Shown here: positions 13,573-24,660 of the stretch, piece by piece
Layout: each line of letters starts with the position of its first letter
Numbering within the stretch: the stretch's first letter is position 1
Source of the DNA: Lagopus muta
Lineage: Eukaryota > Chordata > Aves > Galliformes > Phasianidae
Assembly: GCF_023343835.1 (NCBI RefSeq)
Contig: NC_064439.1
Span: 32,314,508-32,378,507 of the forward strand
Length of the DNA: 64,000 nt
Direction: 5' to 3'
Made by a program: the position numbers and the translations under genes
Notes under the pieces: model-generated
Told to the model about the DNA's origin: nothing
Database searches by the model: none
Seen by the model: the letters and a program-made list of their open reading frames with translations, nothing else

Positions 13573-15244
13573 TTCCTAAACTAACCAGGTACACAATATT
13601 GACATTAGAAAAGATGGATGAGGAAAACATACATGAAACGAGCTGGGGTGAGAAATAAATGTGGGAATTGTTTTCAGTGCTGTGTTTCGTGCGAACATGT
13701 ATCCCTTGGCAGAGATGGAGAAAGATGGAATCACTTCATCCAGGGGAAAGATACAATTCCTTTAAATTGGTCTACCTGCTGTTTCTGTACTATTTGTTCT
13801 TTCAAAAAGCTTTTTTCTTTTTACAGTTCTTTGGATTCAAAACTACCCTGGCGTGGCAACTTCCATGAAGTATGCTGAAAATCAGTGAAATCTTTGGCTT
13901 CATATAACATAGCTTGTGAAATTATGGACATATGTTTAGGATGGAGAGGCCCTGAAGCCCTGCCTGGAGGATGGCTTCCTGCCTTTGCTCTAAGTGCTGT
14001 ATAACATGGCCTACTGGGTGACTGCTTCCAAAAGGTTTTATTTTAGAGCTTATTGAATAATTACTTCCCACCCCACAGTCTATGAATCAGGTATTTACAG
14101 GAGTCTCTTGTCCTGCAAATAGCTGCATTGTATTCAAAGCTGCTTTATGTCATTAAAGAGAGTTCCTACACTGTGCTACCCATCAATATGTGCAAATTAT
14201 AAAGCTTTCAACTTTCTGAAAATCTGGTTTGGAAAAACGTCAGTCTTGCCTAATGTTTGGTGCACTAAATCCAACAAAGACTCCAGTGATATCGGCCTTT
14301 TGTAAGATAAAGAAGAGAAAGAAGGATAGAGAGAAAAAAAGTGTGGACTGCCTGCTATCAACTGTAAAGCTGCTCATGGCAATTGCTGAGATAGCAATTC
14401 TGGAGTAGCACTAGATTTCTTTTTTTTTTTCCCCCCTCTCCTTTTTTTAATGAGAGATAATAAAAAGATAATCTAGGCTTATTGTCCATGATATTAATAT
14501 TTTGATATTTCTTGGAAATATTATGTTGGCATTTTAAGGTCTGTGTTTCTGGAACAATTGTACGTGTCTCCTGAATTCCAAATGATCAGCCTCAGAGTAT
14601 TAACAAGCACTCAAAGAAGTGAGAATAAGAAAACCATTTTTAAAATGTCGGTAATGTCTTTATCCAACTAAGAAAATTTATAGCACAAAATAGAGGAGTG
14701 TTTAAACCAAAGTAGAGTAATGATAAAAATCAGCAAATGTACTCATAGTGTGCAATAAATATTTAAGCAGCACATTTCAATCAGATCTTGATACTGTGAG
14801 ACTATTTAGATGAGAGTGGAAAGAGCTCTTCAGACTTTTCCCTAACAATTGGAAAAGCATTTCCGTAATTCAAATAACTTCATATTCTCTCTTCTTCCAA
14901 GAAAATAAATAAATTACTCAAATTAATATTAATTAATGCTATATGGGAAAGTAGTTTGCAGCAGAGGAGTGAGACCTCTCTAATTCCTTTTAAAATGTGT
15001 TTCAGACATGGTAGCTGGCATAACCAAAAGGATAAATATTGTAGACTTCAGGAACACATCCCTATGAGAAGTCAAAATAAATATAATGTAGACCAGGCTT
15101 TTGTCATAGATAAATAGTTCTTTTTGTAGCAAGCCCTAGAGTATTTAGAGCAACCCAGCAAAGTCCAATGAAGTGTCAGCTCAAGCCAGGAGCATTATTA
15201 TTTTTTGTCAATTAGGACCTTCATCACTTTCAGACATCACTGAA

Positions 15245-15420
15245 AATATTACCGGTGATTGATACTGATGGCAATGATGATTACTCTTGCAATAAGCTTA
15301 ATTAAAATAATGAAGTACTGTTGCACAGAACTTGGTTGTTGCGCAGGCAGGATAATGTATAAGCAGCACAAGGAAGCCATCAGCTCCGAGAGTGCTTCAT
15401 ATTTCAAGTATGACACAGCT
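15245..15420. promoter_or_regulatory. Possible conserved noncoding block
   Basis: The stretch contains closely spaced homeodomain-type TAAT/ATTA cores ('agcttaattaaaataatg' at about 15294-15312) with few homopolymers and no recognisable repeat. This texture is often seen in conserved vertebrate enhancers. It is inference only, since conservation cannot be measured from one sequence. Confidence 0.2.
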
Positions 15421-17307
15421 AGGGAAGCAAAGAGGCATAGCATATTGTTTGACCAATATCCCTGCTTCATCTCCTACATATATGCATACACAAATAATTG
15501 CAGGAGTAGACACTGCAGTGATTGCCTCAGATATTAATCCTGGCCATCATAATGGAGTATATATACTGGTCACACTGGTTGTACTGCTGTTTTTATAATA
15601 TACTGTGTGCATCCAAGAAACATTTTTTGTCATTATTCTTCAGGGATCTTTTCTCTCTGACCACTTGGTTATGGCACTTTAATTGATCTTCATCTGCCAC
15701 AGTAAGTAACCCACACAACCAAAGGTTGTAGGAGACCTGGAGGGAGGAGAGTCATTTCTGACCTCTCTTGTTCTAGGTACCTGATGTTACAAAAAACAAG
15801 CAGTAAGGTGTAATATCTTCTCATTACTCTTAGATAATCAACTGAAGCTACTTGCTGTACAGTTAGAAGCTCAGAATATATAAATGTAAGCTCTGAACTA
15901 TCCAGGCTGGCTGAGATGGTTGCAGGCACAGACCTCCCACAGCATGGGGAGCAGCTATAGATCATGGGCAGCTACAATCTCAGAACAGAAAGGTATGCAT
16001 TTATCCCCATATTCTTTTTGAATTGGGTTAGTTAAATAGTAAGCTATAGTAAAAATTCAAGGTCAAATTTTATTGTAAGGGTTTGCCTAAGAAAATTTGT
16101 ATTTTCAGCTAGTGTAGCCTAATAATTCAAAGTGAAGGAGACATAATTTAGAAGTGATTTAAAGAATGCCACATACATTTTATTAGCTAAATCTAGGATA
16201 CACAGTTAGAAGGAAATCTCATAAAAGACTAAGAAAAAGCCTTTTGTGAACAGAGGAAATGCAACAGTGCGATCCAATCAGGAGCTAAGTCTAGAGTTGT
16301 CACCACATTTTGACTCTGAGACATTCTAGTTTTGAATATTCTGTCAGTGGCCCTTCCTTTTTCTAGGTCAAAGACTGATGATGTTCACTATTGTGTTGCA
16401 TGGAAGCTTGCACCTTGTCCCTTCGTCTCTTCGTAGCTCATGAAACATGCCAAATGTTCTATTTCTTCCGTTACTTTCAACTTACTAAAATTCATTACAC
16501 ACTTTCCATTCACACCAAAGTTTTGAATATAACCTTCCTCTTCAATGAGAAAATACTGTAATGCTAAGCAGTATGTTGTATAAATTACACACACTGTATG
16601 TGAAAAGAAAGAGACAGATGATGTTCCGGAAGGGCATGACATGGGCATTTGTGTTACTTGCACAGACTTGAAGAGATTCCTCAGGCATGGGGGATGAACC
16701 ACCCTCCCCAAAACTGGTCCTGTTCCAGTACCACCAGTGTACTCTCAACTGATACCAGTAAATGATCTTGCCCCAATAAATTACCTTTTCACATTAGTTA
16801 AGCCTGGATTCTGTGTAAGTTAAGAGGAATGGAACTACAAAAGAGATATGCAATCAGTTGAACACTGATGGCTGTAAAACTGGTTTCACAAAAGATAGTA
16901 TCAGGGTTCAAATTATCTTGTGCATACCAAGAAAGTATATTTGCCTTTGCAATGAGATGCTTTGCCTATTAAACACAAGATAAAGTGCCAGTTGCAAAGA
17001 GGGAAACCACCTCAAACCTCTCTGTTGTTAGAGACAATCACACACATTGTGGTCTAATATTTCTTAATGAAAAGATAAATGGTTCAGCTAAGACAGATAT
17101 GGTTGGCTAAGCTCCTGGTCTCATCAGAAAGCAGGGTGACATTTTCAAAAGGTAAATCTGAACCAATTCTACAGTAAGTAAGATCTCTGTGTTTTTGCAT
17201 CTTGATAAACCATAAAGATTCTGAAGAAGAGGTTGCCTCATTTAGAGCATTTGAAAAAATTGGAGAGAAATACATTAAGCAGGAGTGGAGCAGCAAAGAG
17301 AGACAAG

Positions 17308-17394
17308 AATCATGGAATCATAGAATACTCCAATATGGAAGGGACCCACAAGAATCACTGAGTCCAACTCATGGTTCCACACGGGACCACCCGA
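17308..17394 (-). mobile_element. CR1 LINE 3'-terminal fragment, minus strand
   Basis: Starts with two reverse-complement octamers (aatcatggaatcatagaat), then 'atggaagggacccacaagaatc' and 'gagtccaactcatggttccac', which is the CR1 3' UTR in antisense. Similarity fades after about 17394. The plus-strand open frame at 17202-17504 runs across it and is not a gene. Confidence 0.9.
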
Positions 17395-17738
17395 AAGAGA
17401 AAGAACGTGGGTGTGCATGCCCAGGTGTATGCTTGAGAAGCAGGAATGCTGGCCATACTGCTCTTCCTAACTTATTCCAGAAGGGAGAAGACTTATGCAA
17501 GTGAAAGTATTCAGAGTACAGGCACAAGAGAAACAAGAAATTTATTCAGTGAAAATAATAATAATAAAAAAATCTGTTGAGTAAATCAATACTTAAAGGT
17601 AGTACAGGGAAGGAGTAGGAAAAAAAAAAAAGAGAGAAGTAAAGCATCTAAAACACTCAAGACTATATAAATTCAGTGACAATACAAAGCCAGACAGCTT
17701 TAGTCATAAAACAAACAGGAGCTAAACTTTAAGTAGGC
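17395..17738. other. Unique DNA between CR1 and LTR fragments
   Basis: Contains an A run of about 12 near 17621-17632 and a short AAT run near 17557. No gene or repeat assigned. Confidence 0.5.
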
Positions 17739-17957
17739 GTATTCCATACCACATAGTGTAATGGTGAACAGTAAAGTTGGAGGGGGCTGGCGGGGGGCTG
17801 CTACTGCTTAGGGACTGGCTGGGCCTTCTTTTGCTGGTAGTGAGCTGTGTAGTTATTTTTAATCCTCTTTTTTTTCCTCTTTCTTATTAAACCGACTTTA
17901 TCTCAACCAATAAATTTTTATTATTGTATCTTTTCTGATTCTCTCCTCCTATTCCAG
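17739..17957 (+). mobile_element. Truncated LTR of an ERVL-type endogenous retrovirus
   Basis: A partial long terminal repeat with the layout of a common avian ERVL LTR. The start is 'tattccataccacatagtg', followed by a decayed TATA-type region (agtaaag) and a G-rich 'ggggggctgctactgctta' leader. A T-rich stretch then leads to 'ttattaaaccgactttatct', which carries the ATTAAA polyadenylation signal, and 'caaccaataaatttttatt'. The last recognisable piece is 'gattctctcctcctattccagcc'. Both the LTR start and the U5 end seem to be missing, and no gag, pol or env sequence is adjacent. It is therefore a broken solo LTR with no coding capacity. Confidence 0.88.
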
Positions 17958-19602
17958 CCTTTTAAAAATTATATATATTTTTACCTCTTTGATACAGGCC
18001 ATCCACATTTCTTGCAGTCTTGACATTTGAAAGTAGATCTCGTGTTAAATATTATGTAACTGTTTTAGCTCAAAGTAGAAATTTAAATAAATTACAGAGA
18101 ACACATGAGAGCATTTCTGGCAGAGTTCTGTGGGAATTGGGTGTATGCTAAAAAGTTGTGTTTTTAATTTAATGCAGAAAGTACTATTGTGAAGCATCTT
18201 TGATAAGGATGGAGGAATTCATTTACTATGACATGGGCAGGTCAGGTAGTTTTGTGATCCTGATAATGTGATGAATTGGAAACAGTGCAAAAGTATGCAA
18301 TTTAACAGTCATTTACAAGGTCGTATATGTAGGAAGAAATCACAGAGAGAAAATATGCTCTTAGCACTGGGAAACGTGGTTTTGGAGAGGACTGAGAGGT
18401 CACAGCAGACAGATAATTAAATGTGATTTCTCAGTATAAACTATCAGTAAAAGATTGTGCTGTTTTGATATATAACTGAGAATAAGAGTGTGATATTGTC
18501 TATAAATACAGTATCAGTTCAGTCATATTACGCCATGTTTCTTTTTTAGTGTCTTTCCTCAATAAGGATACTAAAGCATTGGTTACAAGAACATCTTCAA
18601 GAACAATTTGAAGCTGGAAACATTGATTTATAAAGGAAATTCATTGTATTTAGTTTATAAAGGTAAAAAATTAAATTCTAACCTGATTTTTATTTATAAA
18701 TATCCATCAAAAGAAAGAATTTCTAAGTAATTATATAACACCTATCAATTGAAAAATGCACACTGAGATCCAGGCAGCAGAGGCCAAAAGTAGAACAAAA
18801 ACTTAGAAATGTGCAGATCTGGAGGTGAACAAGTTCGTTCCTATAGCAGGCTAACAATAGAGGAAGAAGTTTCCTGCCACCTGATGTTTCTAAATTGAGA
18901 TCAGATTGTCCACTAAAATTTGTGCTTCAGATGAACCAAAACAACCTATCACCATCTGAGGATCTACAGTCTGTGCAAACAGCTCATTAAGATGATGTTT
19001 TATTGCTCCAATCTTCACTGTTTATCGATATATCAAAAGAGAACCAGGAGGGCACATAATGGATCAGGCTTTGTCAGCATTTATTTGAGGAAACTGATCT
19101 TATCAAGTACGAAACCAAAGAGAAGGTAGAAGACCATATTTCCCTACATATGATATTATACAGAGGTAGGGGAGGAAGAAATGTCACTCTTTGTAAGGGT
19201 GAAGATCAAAGTAGCAATGCTGCAGAAATGACAACAAGATTTAGGAACAAGAGATAAGATCCTACCCAAATCAGATGAAAAAGCAATATGCTGATAATAA
19301 TTTTAAGTGATAAAATATGAAGTAATGCATATAGGAAAGATTAATTTGAACTACCCAAACTTATCTGGTTCTGATCTTACTGTAGCTACTATGTAATACC
19401 AAGTTAGCACCACTTGAAGTAGAAGAACAAAACCAACAAAAATGATAGAGACTGAGCCTGGAACTATGGCATGATATAAATCTTACCGGGCTTCTTTTGT
19501 TTTCCTATTTCAAAGACGACATAACAGAAATTGGAGAGCTTAGAAACAGCTAAGGATGATAAGAACAATAAGTAAAAGCTTCTTATTTTGAGAGGCTTTA
19601 TC
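17958..19602. other. Unique noncoding DNA
   Basis: A+T-rich, with no recognised gene or repeat and no open frame long enough to discuss. Confidence 0.5.
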
Positions 19603-19800
19603 ATAGAATGGCCTGAGTTGAAAAGGACCACAGTGCTCATCTAGTTTCAACTCCCCTGCTATGTGCAGGGTCACTAGCCACCAGACCAGGCTGCCCAGAA
19701 CCACATCCAGCCTGGCCTTGAATGCCTCCAGGGATGGGGCATCCTCAACCTCCTTGGGCAACCTGTTCCAGTGCATCACCATTCTCTGAGTGGAGAAGAT
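19603..19800 (-). mobile_element. CR1 LINE fragment with readable ORF2 C-terminus, minus strand
   Basis: Plus-wise it begins with the reverse-complemented tail 'tcatagaatggcctgagttg'. It continues with 'ggctgcccagaaccacatcc', 'agcctggccttgaatgcc' and 'gcaacctgttccagtgcatc'. On the minus strand an open frame (19540-19782) reads HWNRLPKEVEDAPSLEAFKA near its start, which is the conserved C-terminal end of CR1 ORF2. The readable frame implies a comparatively young or lightly decayed copy. It is severely 5'-truncated and lacks endonuclease and reverse transcriptase. Confidence 0.95.
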
Positions 19801-20952
19801 GAATTTAACAACTTATAATAGGATATAGCATCATGTCTATTATAAAGACGATGGGATACTTTGTACTTTTGTCTACCATCGGTCTTAATTAAAAAATGAA
19901 AGGTAGTCAATAAAATTAAAGGGCAGCTTTGTGTGTGTGTATGTATACAAGGCATGGACGCATATTTTAGCCAAGAAGGGAGAATATATATCGCCTAAAA
20001 GAATGGCAAGCATCACCTTAAACCAGAAAAAAAAATATTTTTTTCTTAAGCATGCAAATAAACCTTAATACCCAAGGGCAAAATCAAGCCAGCCAGCCAG
20101 CCCCTAGATGACAGATGTCTAACAAGCATTTTCTCTATTGTAGCAGTTACTCTGTAAGCCCAGCAGTTCATCGCTCTTTAGGAGAACATGTTGAGAGGAA
20201 GGGGTAGAGAACAACAAGGTGTGTAACTCCCATTCAAAGCCACGGGGAGGGGAGGAGGAGAAGTGAACGCCAGACTTACAGATTGTTGAAAATCTTCCCA
20301 CGCCTGAAGTTAAGCACGTGCTTAAAGGCCTTGGACTTTCATGGTACAGACAGGAGCCTGGCTTAAACAGCTTGTGGAGTGGATGGAGTGTAGGGAGCCC
20401 TATGCTGCTGTACAATAAATCTGAAGTCTCTTTTCCGGTTGTTAATCTCTTTCCTGTCTGTTAGCCTCAAGGCACAGTGAAGAGTTAATTGATTTTCATC
20501 CAGGAAAAGAGGACTTCACTGAGAAGTGCAGTCATGGAATTTTTTATTTTATTTTAAGCACCAGGCACACCTGCCAGGCCTCCAATTATTCCTCAGGAGG
20601 AGAAAGTCTACTGTTTTTCCTGTGAGGAAACCCTCTGATCCAAGCACTTGTCAGAGGTTTGTACTTCATCTATGCACTGTGTTAATCTGTCTTCCCTTTT
20701 AAAACCCAGCTGCTGGTGGAGGAATGGGGGTGCCTGTCTTTTTGTATAGATGTTTAGTAGCTAGAGCGTTTAACCAGAGAAAGAGAAAGCCAGAGCTGGT
20801 TTCCTCCTCAGCTGGGGATGCTAAAAGCCCTGCTGGCTGCTAAGGCTCCTTTCAGTTTTACTTATTGCCAGAACAAGGGGCAGTGGGCACAAACTAGAAC
20901 ACATCTTCCGCCTGACCAGAGGAAACACTTCTGTGCTATGCAGGTGACAGAG
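19801..20952. other. Unique noncoding DNA with possible ancient repeat
   Basis: Contains a short GT run near 19930-19940, a (CCAG)4-like run at about 20088-20102 and the palindrome-bearing ancient-repeat candidate at 20215-20335 (listed separately). No gene recognised. Confidence 0.5.
20215..20335. repeat. Possible ancient sauropsid repeat with a 16-bp palindrome
   Basis: The phrase 'ctgaagttaagcacgtgctt' at 20304-20323 resembles the 'aagttaagcacgtgcttaa' core of a deeply shared turtle/bird repeat. Within it, 20310-20325 is the perfect palindrome ttaagcacgtgcttaa, which includes the E-box CACGTG. The match is short and from memory, so the family is not named. The minus-strand open frame at 20119-20415 passes through it without resembling a protein. 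Confidence 0.4.
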
Positions 20953-21104
20953 CACAGAGGCTGTGATTTCCTCCCCGGAAATCTCCAAGAGCCATCTGGG
21001 CATACACCTGGGCACCTTGCTCTGGGCATCCCTGCTTGAGCAGAGGTTGGACCTGCTGGACCCAGAAGTTTCTTCCTACTTTGACCAATCTGTGATTCTA
21101 TGAA
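20953..21104 (+). mobile_element. CR1 LINE 3' fragment, diverged subfamily
   Basis: CR1-like order from 'cacagaggctgtgatttcct' through 'gaaatctccaagagccatct' and 'atccctgcttgagcagaggt'. Then come 'tggacctgctggacccagaa' and 'gaccaatctgtgattctatg'. The 'gcttgagcaggttggac' section points to a CR1-F/Y-like 3' UTR rather than the type seen at 4878-5403. The terminal octamer sets plus orientation. Confidence 0.85.
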
Positions 21105-22212
21105 GTGATGGGGGTGATGAGGTTTCCTGACCTGCTAATGAAGATTAGGAATCTGGAAATGCCTATCGGGCCGTCTCCTTATTAATTTAGCAAGCAGAGT
21201 TGGTGCTAACACAGCATTAGGGCAGAGACAATCTCAGAGTTATTCTGTGTTTCTGAAGAGAGTTGTAATCTGATGATTAGGAAGCACCAATAGAACCAGG
21301 GACTGAAGAGAGACATTTTGCCTCACTTTTCCCAGGATCATTACCACGATGTTCAACTTCTAAAGGAGCTGCTGAGGCATCAGGGTGCTGTGTCATTGCA
21401 AAACATGGATCATTTTTGGTGAAATCAAACCAAACGTTCTCCTGCAGAGACCACAGAGTACTCTGATGAATCACAGAAGTCTACTGCAGAGGAGAGGTGC
21501 TAGTCTGAGGTTTCTCAATTTGTTTCTTGTTTTGACAACACCAATTTCTGCTTCTGCTGCACTACCTTACACATAGATTAAGCCTTAGGTGTTCAAAACC
21601 AGTGGAATTCTTATTTGTGGCAGCTCTTTACTTTTTGTATGGTTTTCATCAGCCATGGTCTGAGTTGCTACTGAAGTACTCTGCCAGAATAATTTTGACA
21701 GTATTATACAGGGAAATTAGATTCACTTTGCTGAGGTTCAAGAAAATAAAAATAAGCAAAAAAAAAAGTGCAAAATATTTCTAATATAGTCAACATTGCA
21801 CAGGAGACTATAATGGCTCTACTTTTTTTTTTTTAAATACCAGCATGAGTTCTGTTGTGTGTCTTGTACCCACTAATGGATTTTAACTTTATTACTATCC
21901 AGTTTTATTGGAACTAATCAGAAGACTGTAGGAATGAAAGGACTCCCACATTACTGAAACAGTTAATTTTTTTTAAAGCCAGGCTACTGAAGCACAAGTT
22001 AAAAGGGAAGAGCAGATGAAATCCATGTGCAGGTCATTTAAGAGCTCAGTCTCATTTTTGAGATATAGATTATCCAGGATAACATGAATTCAGCTTTTCT
22101 ATGTAATGTTGTTTCATTGATTGATCCCTTAGGCCAACAGGATTTGGCTGCAGATAGATATCTAAAAATGAGTTTTAAAACTTTACCATCTTTTAATATT
22201 TGTACAACCTGC

Positions 22213-22213
<1 letters not shown>

Positions 22214-22245
<32 letters not shown>
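22214..22245. repeat. Poly(A) run, 32 bases
   Basis: An uninterrupted run of 32 A, followed by 'gaaagaaaacacaaaaaa'. CR1 does not make A tails, so such a run in bird DNA is either a homopolymer expansion or the tail of a rare processed insertion. I cannot identify any transcript-like sequence just upstream. Confidence 0.97.
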
Positions 22246-22247
<2 letters not shown>

Positions 22248-22382
22248 AAGAAAACACAAAAAACCTGTCAGAGGATCTGTCTTTTCTCAGGTTCTGATAT
22301 CATGGCAGCAGATCCTTAGCAGAAATGAGTTTTTTTTTTTTCCTCCATACAGCTGAATGGTAGTTGCCACAATAGCACACAG

Positions 22383-22485
22383 TGAGTCATGACTCGTAAG
22401 AAATTCCTGGATGAACAGTTGCAAAGGTGAAATGAATGGCTAACACCTGCCAAAACCTGCATGTAGAGTGCTGATGTCATCAGCA
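22383..22485. promoter_or_regulatory. Two palindromic bZIP-type sites (AP-1/CRE/Maf-like)
   Basis: Site one, tgagtcatgactc at 22383-22395, contains the AP-1 heptamer TGAGTCA and the 12-base palindrome gagtcatgactc. Site two, tgctgatgtcatcagca at 22469-22485, is a perfect inverted repeat with one central base. It carries TGCTGA/TCAGCA half-sites like those of Maf response elements around a CRE-like TGATGTCA. They are 73 bases apart. Binding is inferred from motif shape only. Confidence 0.35.
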
Positions 22486-22763
22486 GGGCCATCATTTCAC
22501 AGGCAAAGCCTCCGCTCGGGTCTTGACAGGTAAGGGTAGGAGGCTATGACCTTCAAATGGTCTATTTTAAGATGCATTTTCTGTGTGGTCCTTTTTAAGT
22601 CTTGCTGAAGCCTGGGCAGGGCCCAGCCTTTTACTCATCAAGTCCTTATTTATGTTTATTTATAAGCTTTTCTATGGAGGTCATACTAGTAGTACGCGAG
22701 TGCATTATGTATATTAATGGCCTTGTCCTCAAGCTATGCTGGGAGTGATGAAAGTGCGGTGCC

Positions 22764-22855
22764 TCCTTTTAACCGCAGGGAACTGATGCATAGAGGGGTG
22801 AGGTGATGGGCCAAGGTCACACAGTGTCTGAGACAGCAGCTCCTGCACCCCAGCC
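22764..22855 (-). repeat. MIR-like ancient SINE remnant
   Basis: Plus-wise, 'gggaactgatgcatagaggg' followed by 'ggtgatgggccaaggtcaca' and 'cagtgtctgagacagcagc' follows the antisense of the core and 3' part of a MIR (tRNA-derived, CORE-SINE) element. The usual antisense pattern is 'gaaactgaggcacagag', then 'gacttgcccaaggtcacaca'. The tRNA-like head would lie beyond 22855 and is not recognisable. Old MIR remnants are known in birds but sparse. The minus-strand open frame at 22729-23004 overlaps it and is not a gene. Confidence 0.72.
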
Positions 22856-24289
22856 TCAGCCTTAACTGCTGTTCTCATTGTGTTAAGTTGCAGCTGTTCA
22901 GTTCTGTTGGAGCTGATGGCATTCATAACACTTCCCAGGGACCAGCCTAAAGTGGTTGCGATGTACCAGTAATGAAGTGGATGAACAGACAGACACACAA
23001 GCACGCCATACTATTTGCTAGGATCAAAGCCTCATGAAGAGTTTCACAGACAACCTTTAAGCTCTTCTGGCACGTTCCCTAAGCAGAATGGAGACATTGT
23101 CATCTAACAAGCAGAACTGAGGATGAATCTCTGCCTTTCCTTAGGCTCAGCACAGAAGCATTGGCAAGTTGTTTAATTTCACAGCACCATACTGTAAAAC
23201 AGACATCCTGACACTGAAGCCAACCCGCCATAGTCTTTTTGAACAACATATTCAGTTTCAAAGCAAGCAGCAGCATCCCAAACATTTGTTATCCTAAAAT
23301 ACCAAAATGTGTGTTAAAAAACCATCCAGCCAAGCACTGGGAATACCCAGTTAGCATCACAATGATACTTAATGCAGTATCAGGAGCAGCTACAACAGCA
23401 AAGTATGGTATTTGCTCACTCACCAAGGCCACCATTTCAGGACAGCCCTGCACATGGAACTAGTTACCTACATGATAGTAAAACACTAGCAATTTTTATT
23501 ATATTGACCTTAGTAACTAATCAAGAAAATGAGAGAACACAAAGGAAAACCTGCTCTGATACTGCAAAAAGTATCTCTCATCTCTTAAAAGCCTATTGTG
23601 TTGCAGCATCAGAACAGATAGCTCAGGCTAACCAGCAACAGATTTAAGGTTTCAGAACACACAGCAGCTGAAAATGAAAGTAATGTGAAGGAAGGCGATG
23701 TGTTTAGCCTCAGGAAGCATGGAATTAAACTGTCTGCTGGTAGGAGGCGAGAGGGGGAAAGGCTGGGAACACAGCAGTCCCTCATTTCAGCAACAGCAAC
23801 ACACAGGAAGGTGGGAGGGGGGAGGAAAGAGGGGGATGAAACCACAGCAAGTTTTCCCTTCGGTGCACCTAGCAGGAGATTAACAAAGAATATGCTTAAT
23901 TATTGCTTCCTGCCCACCTGCCTAGTTCCTTCAAGAACCAGAGCTCTCTCACTCAAATAACATACACTTCCTTGGCAAATGCCCTCCTAATGGAAGCAGT
24001 TACAAATTGACCAGGTCAGTTCACTTCTTTTAACTAAAGAGAATTCCAGTTACTATCCTTTTTTTTTTATTTTTAAACATACTTGCTGATAGATTTTCAG
24101 TTTTCAAGGATCACAATCCAGAAGCCACGCTGGGGTAAATCAGCGTAACTTTTGTTCAAGGCAGCGATATCATATCCATTTAGACCAGTCAGTCATCTAT
24201 CAGTTCTGGATGATCAAACTCACTGTCCTAGTTACTGCCTTCAGTAATTGTGTTATCCTAGTGGTGCTAGATTTATTTGGTTAATAATT

Positions 24290-24660
24290 CATGTGTTGCC
24301 TTCAGCTTACGACTCAGCATTACACAAGTGATGTGCAGTAATTAACTACCTTTAAAGCACCTTGAGTGCTGTTGGAAGGAACAATAGCAAGTATTTAAAA
24401 AGAATATTTAATATCACACACTGCCGGCACGCATGCTGGGAAACAAACTCGCATCCCAGAGCCTACCCTAGGCCAATCACAGGAGAATGGCTTAATTGGT
24501 TAATCATATAAATTGCAGTCACTTAATCATTTTAATCACCATCAGCCAATTAGCTCAGAGTTATGGGCTCTGAGGTAACAGTTATGCAAATGTTTGTTCC
24601 ACTGCAAGCTATTAGCAGCCATATTTTCTATATCAAGCTGACAGTGACTGATGTGAAGAG
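24290..24660. promoter_or_regulatory. Candidate conserved developmental enhancer
   Basis: A repeat-free block unusually dense in homeodomain cores: 'cagtaattaactacc', 'cttaattggttaatcatat', 'cacttaatcattttaatcac' and 'agccaattagctcag'. It also contains a perfect octamer ATGCAAAT at about 24584-24591 (POU-factor site), and CCAAT-type motifs 'ggccaatcac' and 'agccaattag'. Mixed site clusters with few homopolymers are typical of deeply conserved vertebrate noncoding elements. This is inferred from texture alone. Confidence 0.35.

Larger units (their letters stand above)
12531..17307. other. Unique noncoding DNA with one simple repeat and a possible conserved block
   Basis: Contains the tetranucleotide simple repeat at 13440-13572 and a homeodomain-site-rich block at 15245-15420, both listed separately. 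The minus-strand frame at 16388-16711 (107 codons) and the plus frame at 15259-15537 (92 codons) do not resemble known proteins. Confidence 0.5.
21105..22763. other. Unique noncoding DNA with homopolymers and palindromic sites
   Basis: Includes a T run of 12 at about 21823-21834, the 32-base A run at 22214-22245 and the two palindromic bZIP-type sites at 22383-22395 and 22469-22485. No gene recognised; lysine- or phenylalanine-rich open frames around 22038-22356 are homopolymer artefacts. Confidence 0.5.

Noticed and set aside
16388-16711. Minus-strand 107-codon frame
   Set aside because: No family resemblance and an overlapping second frame on the same strand; consistent with chance.
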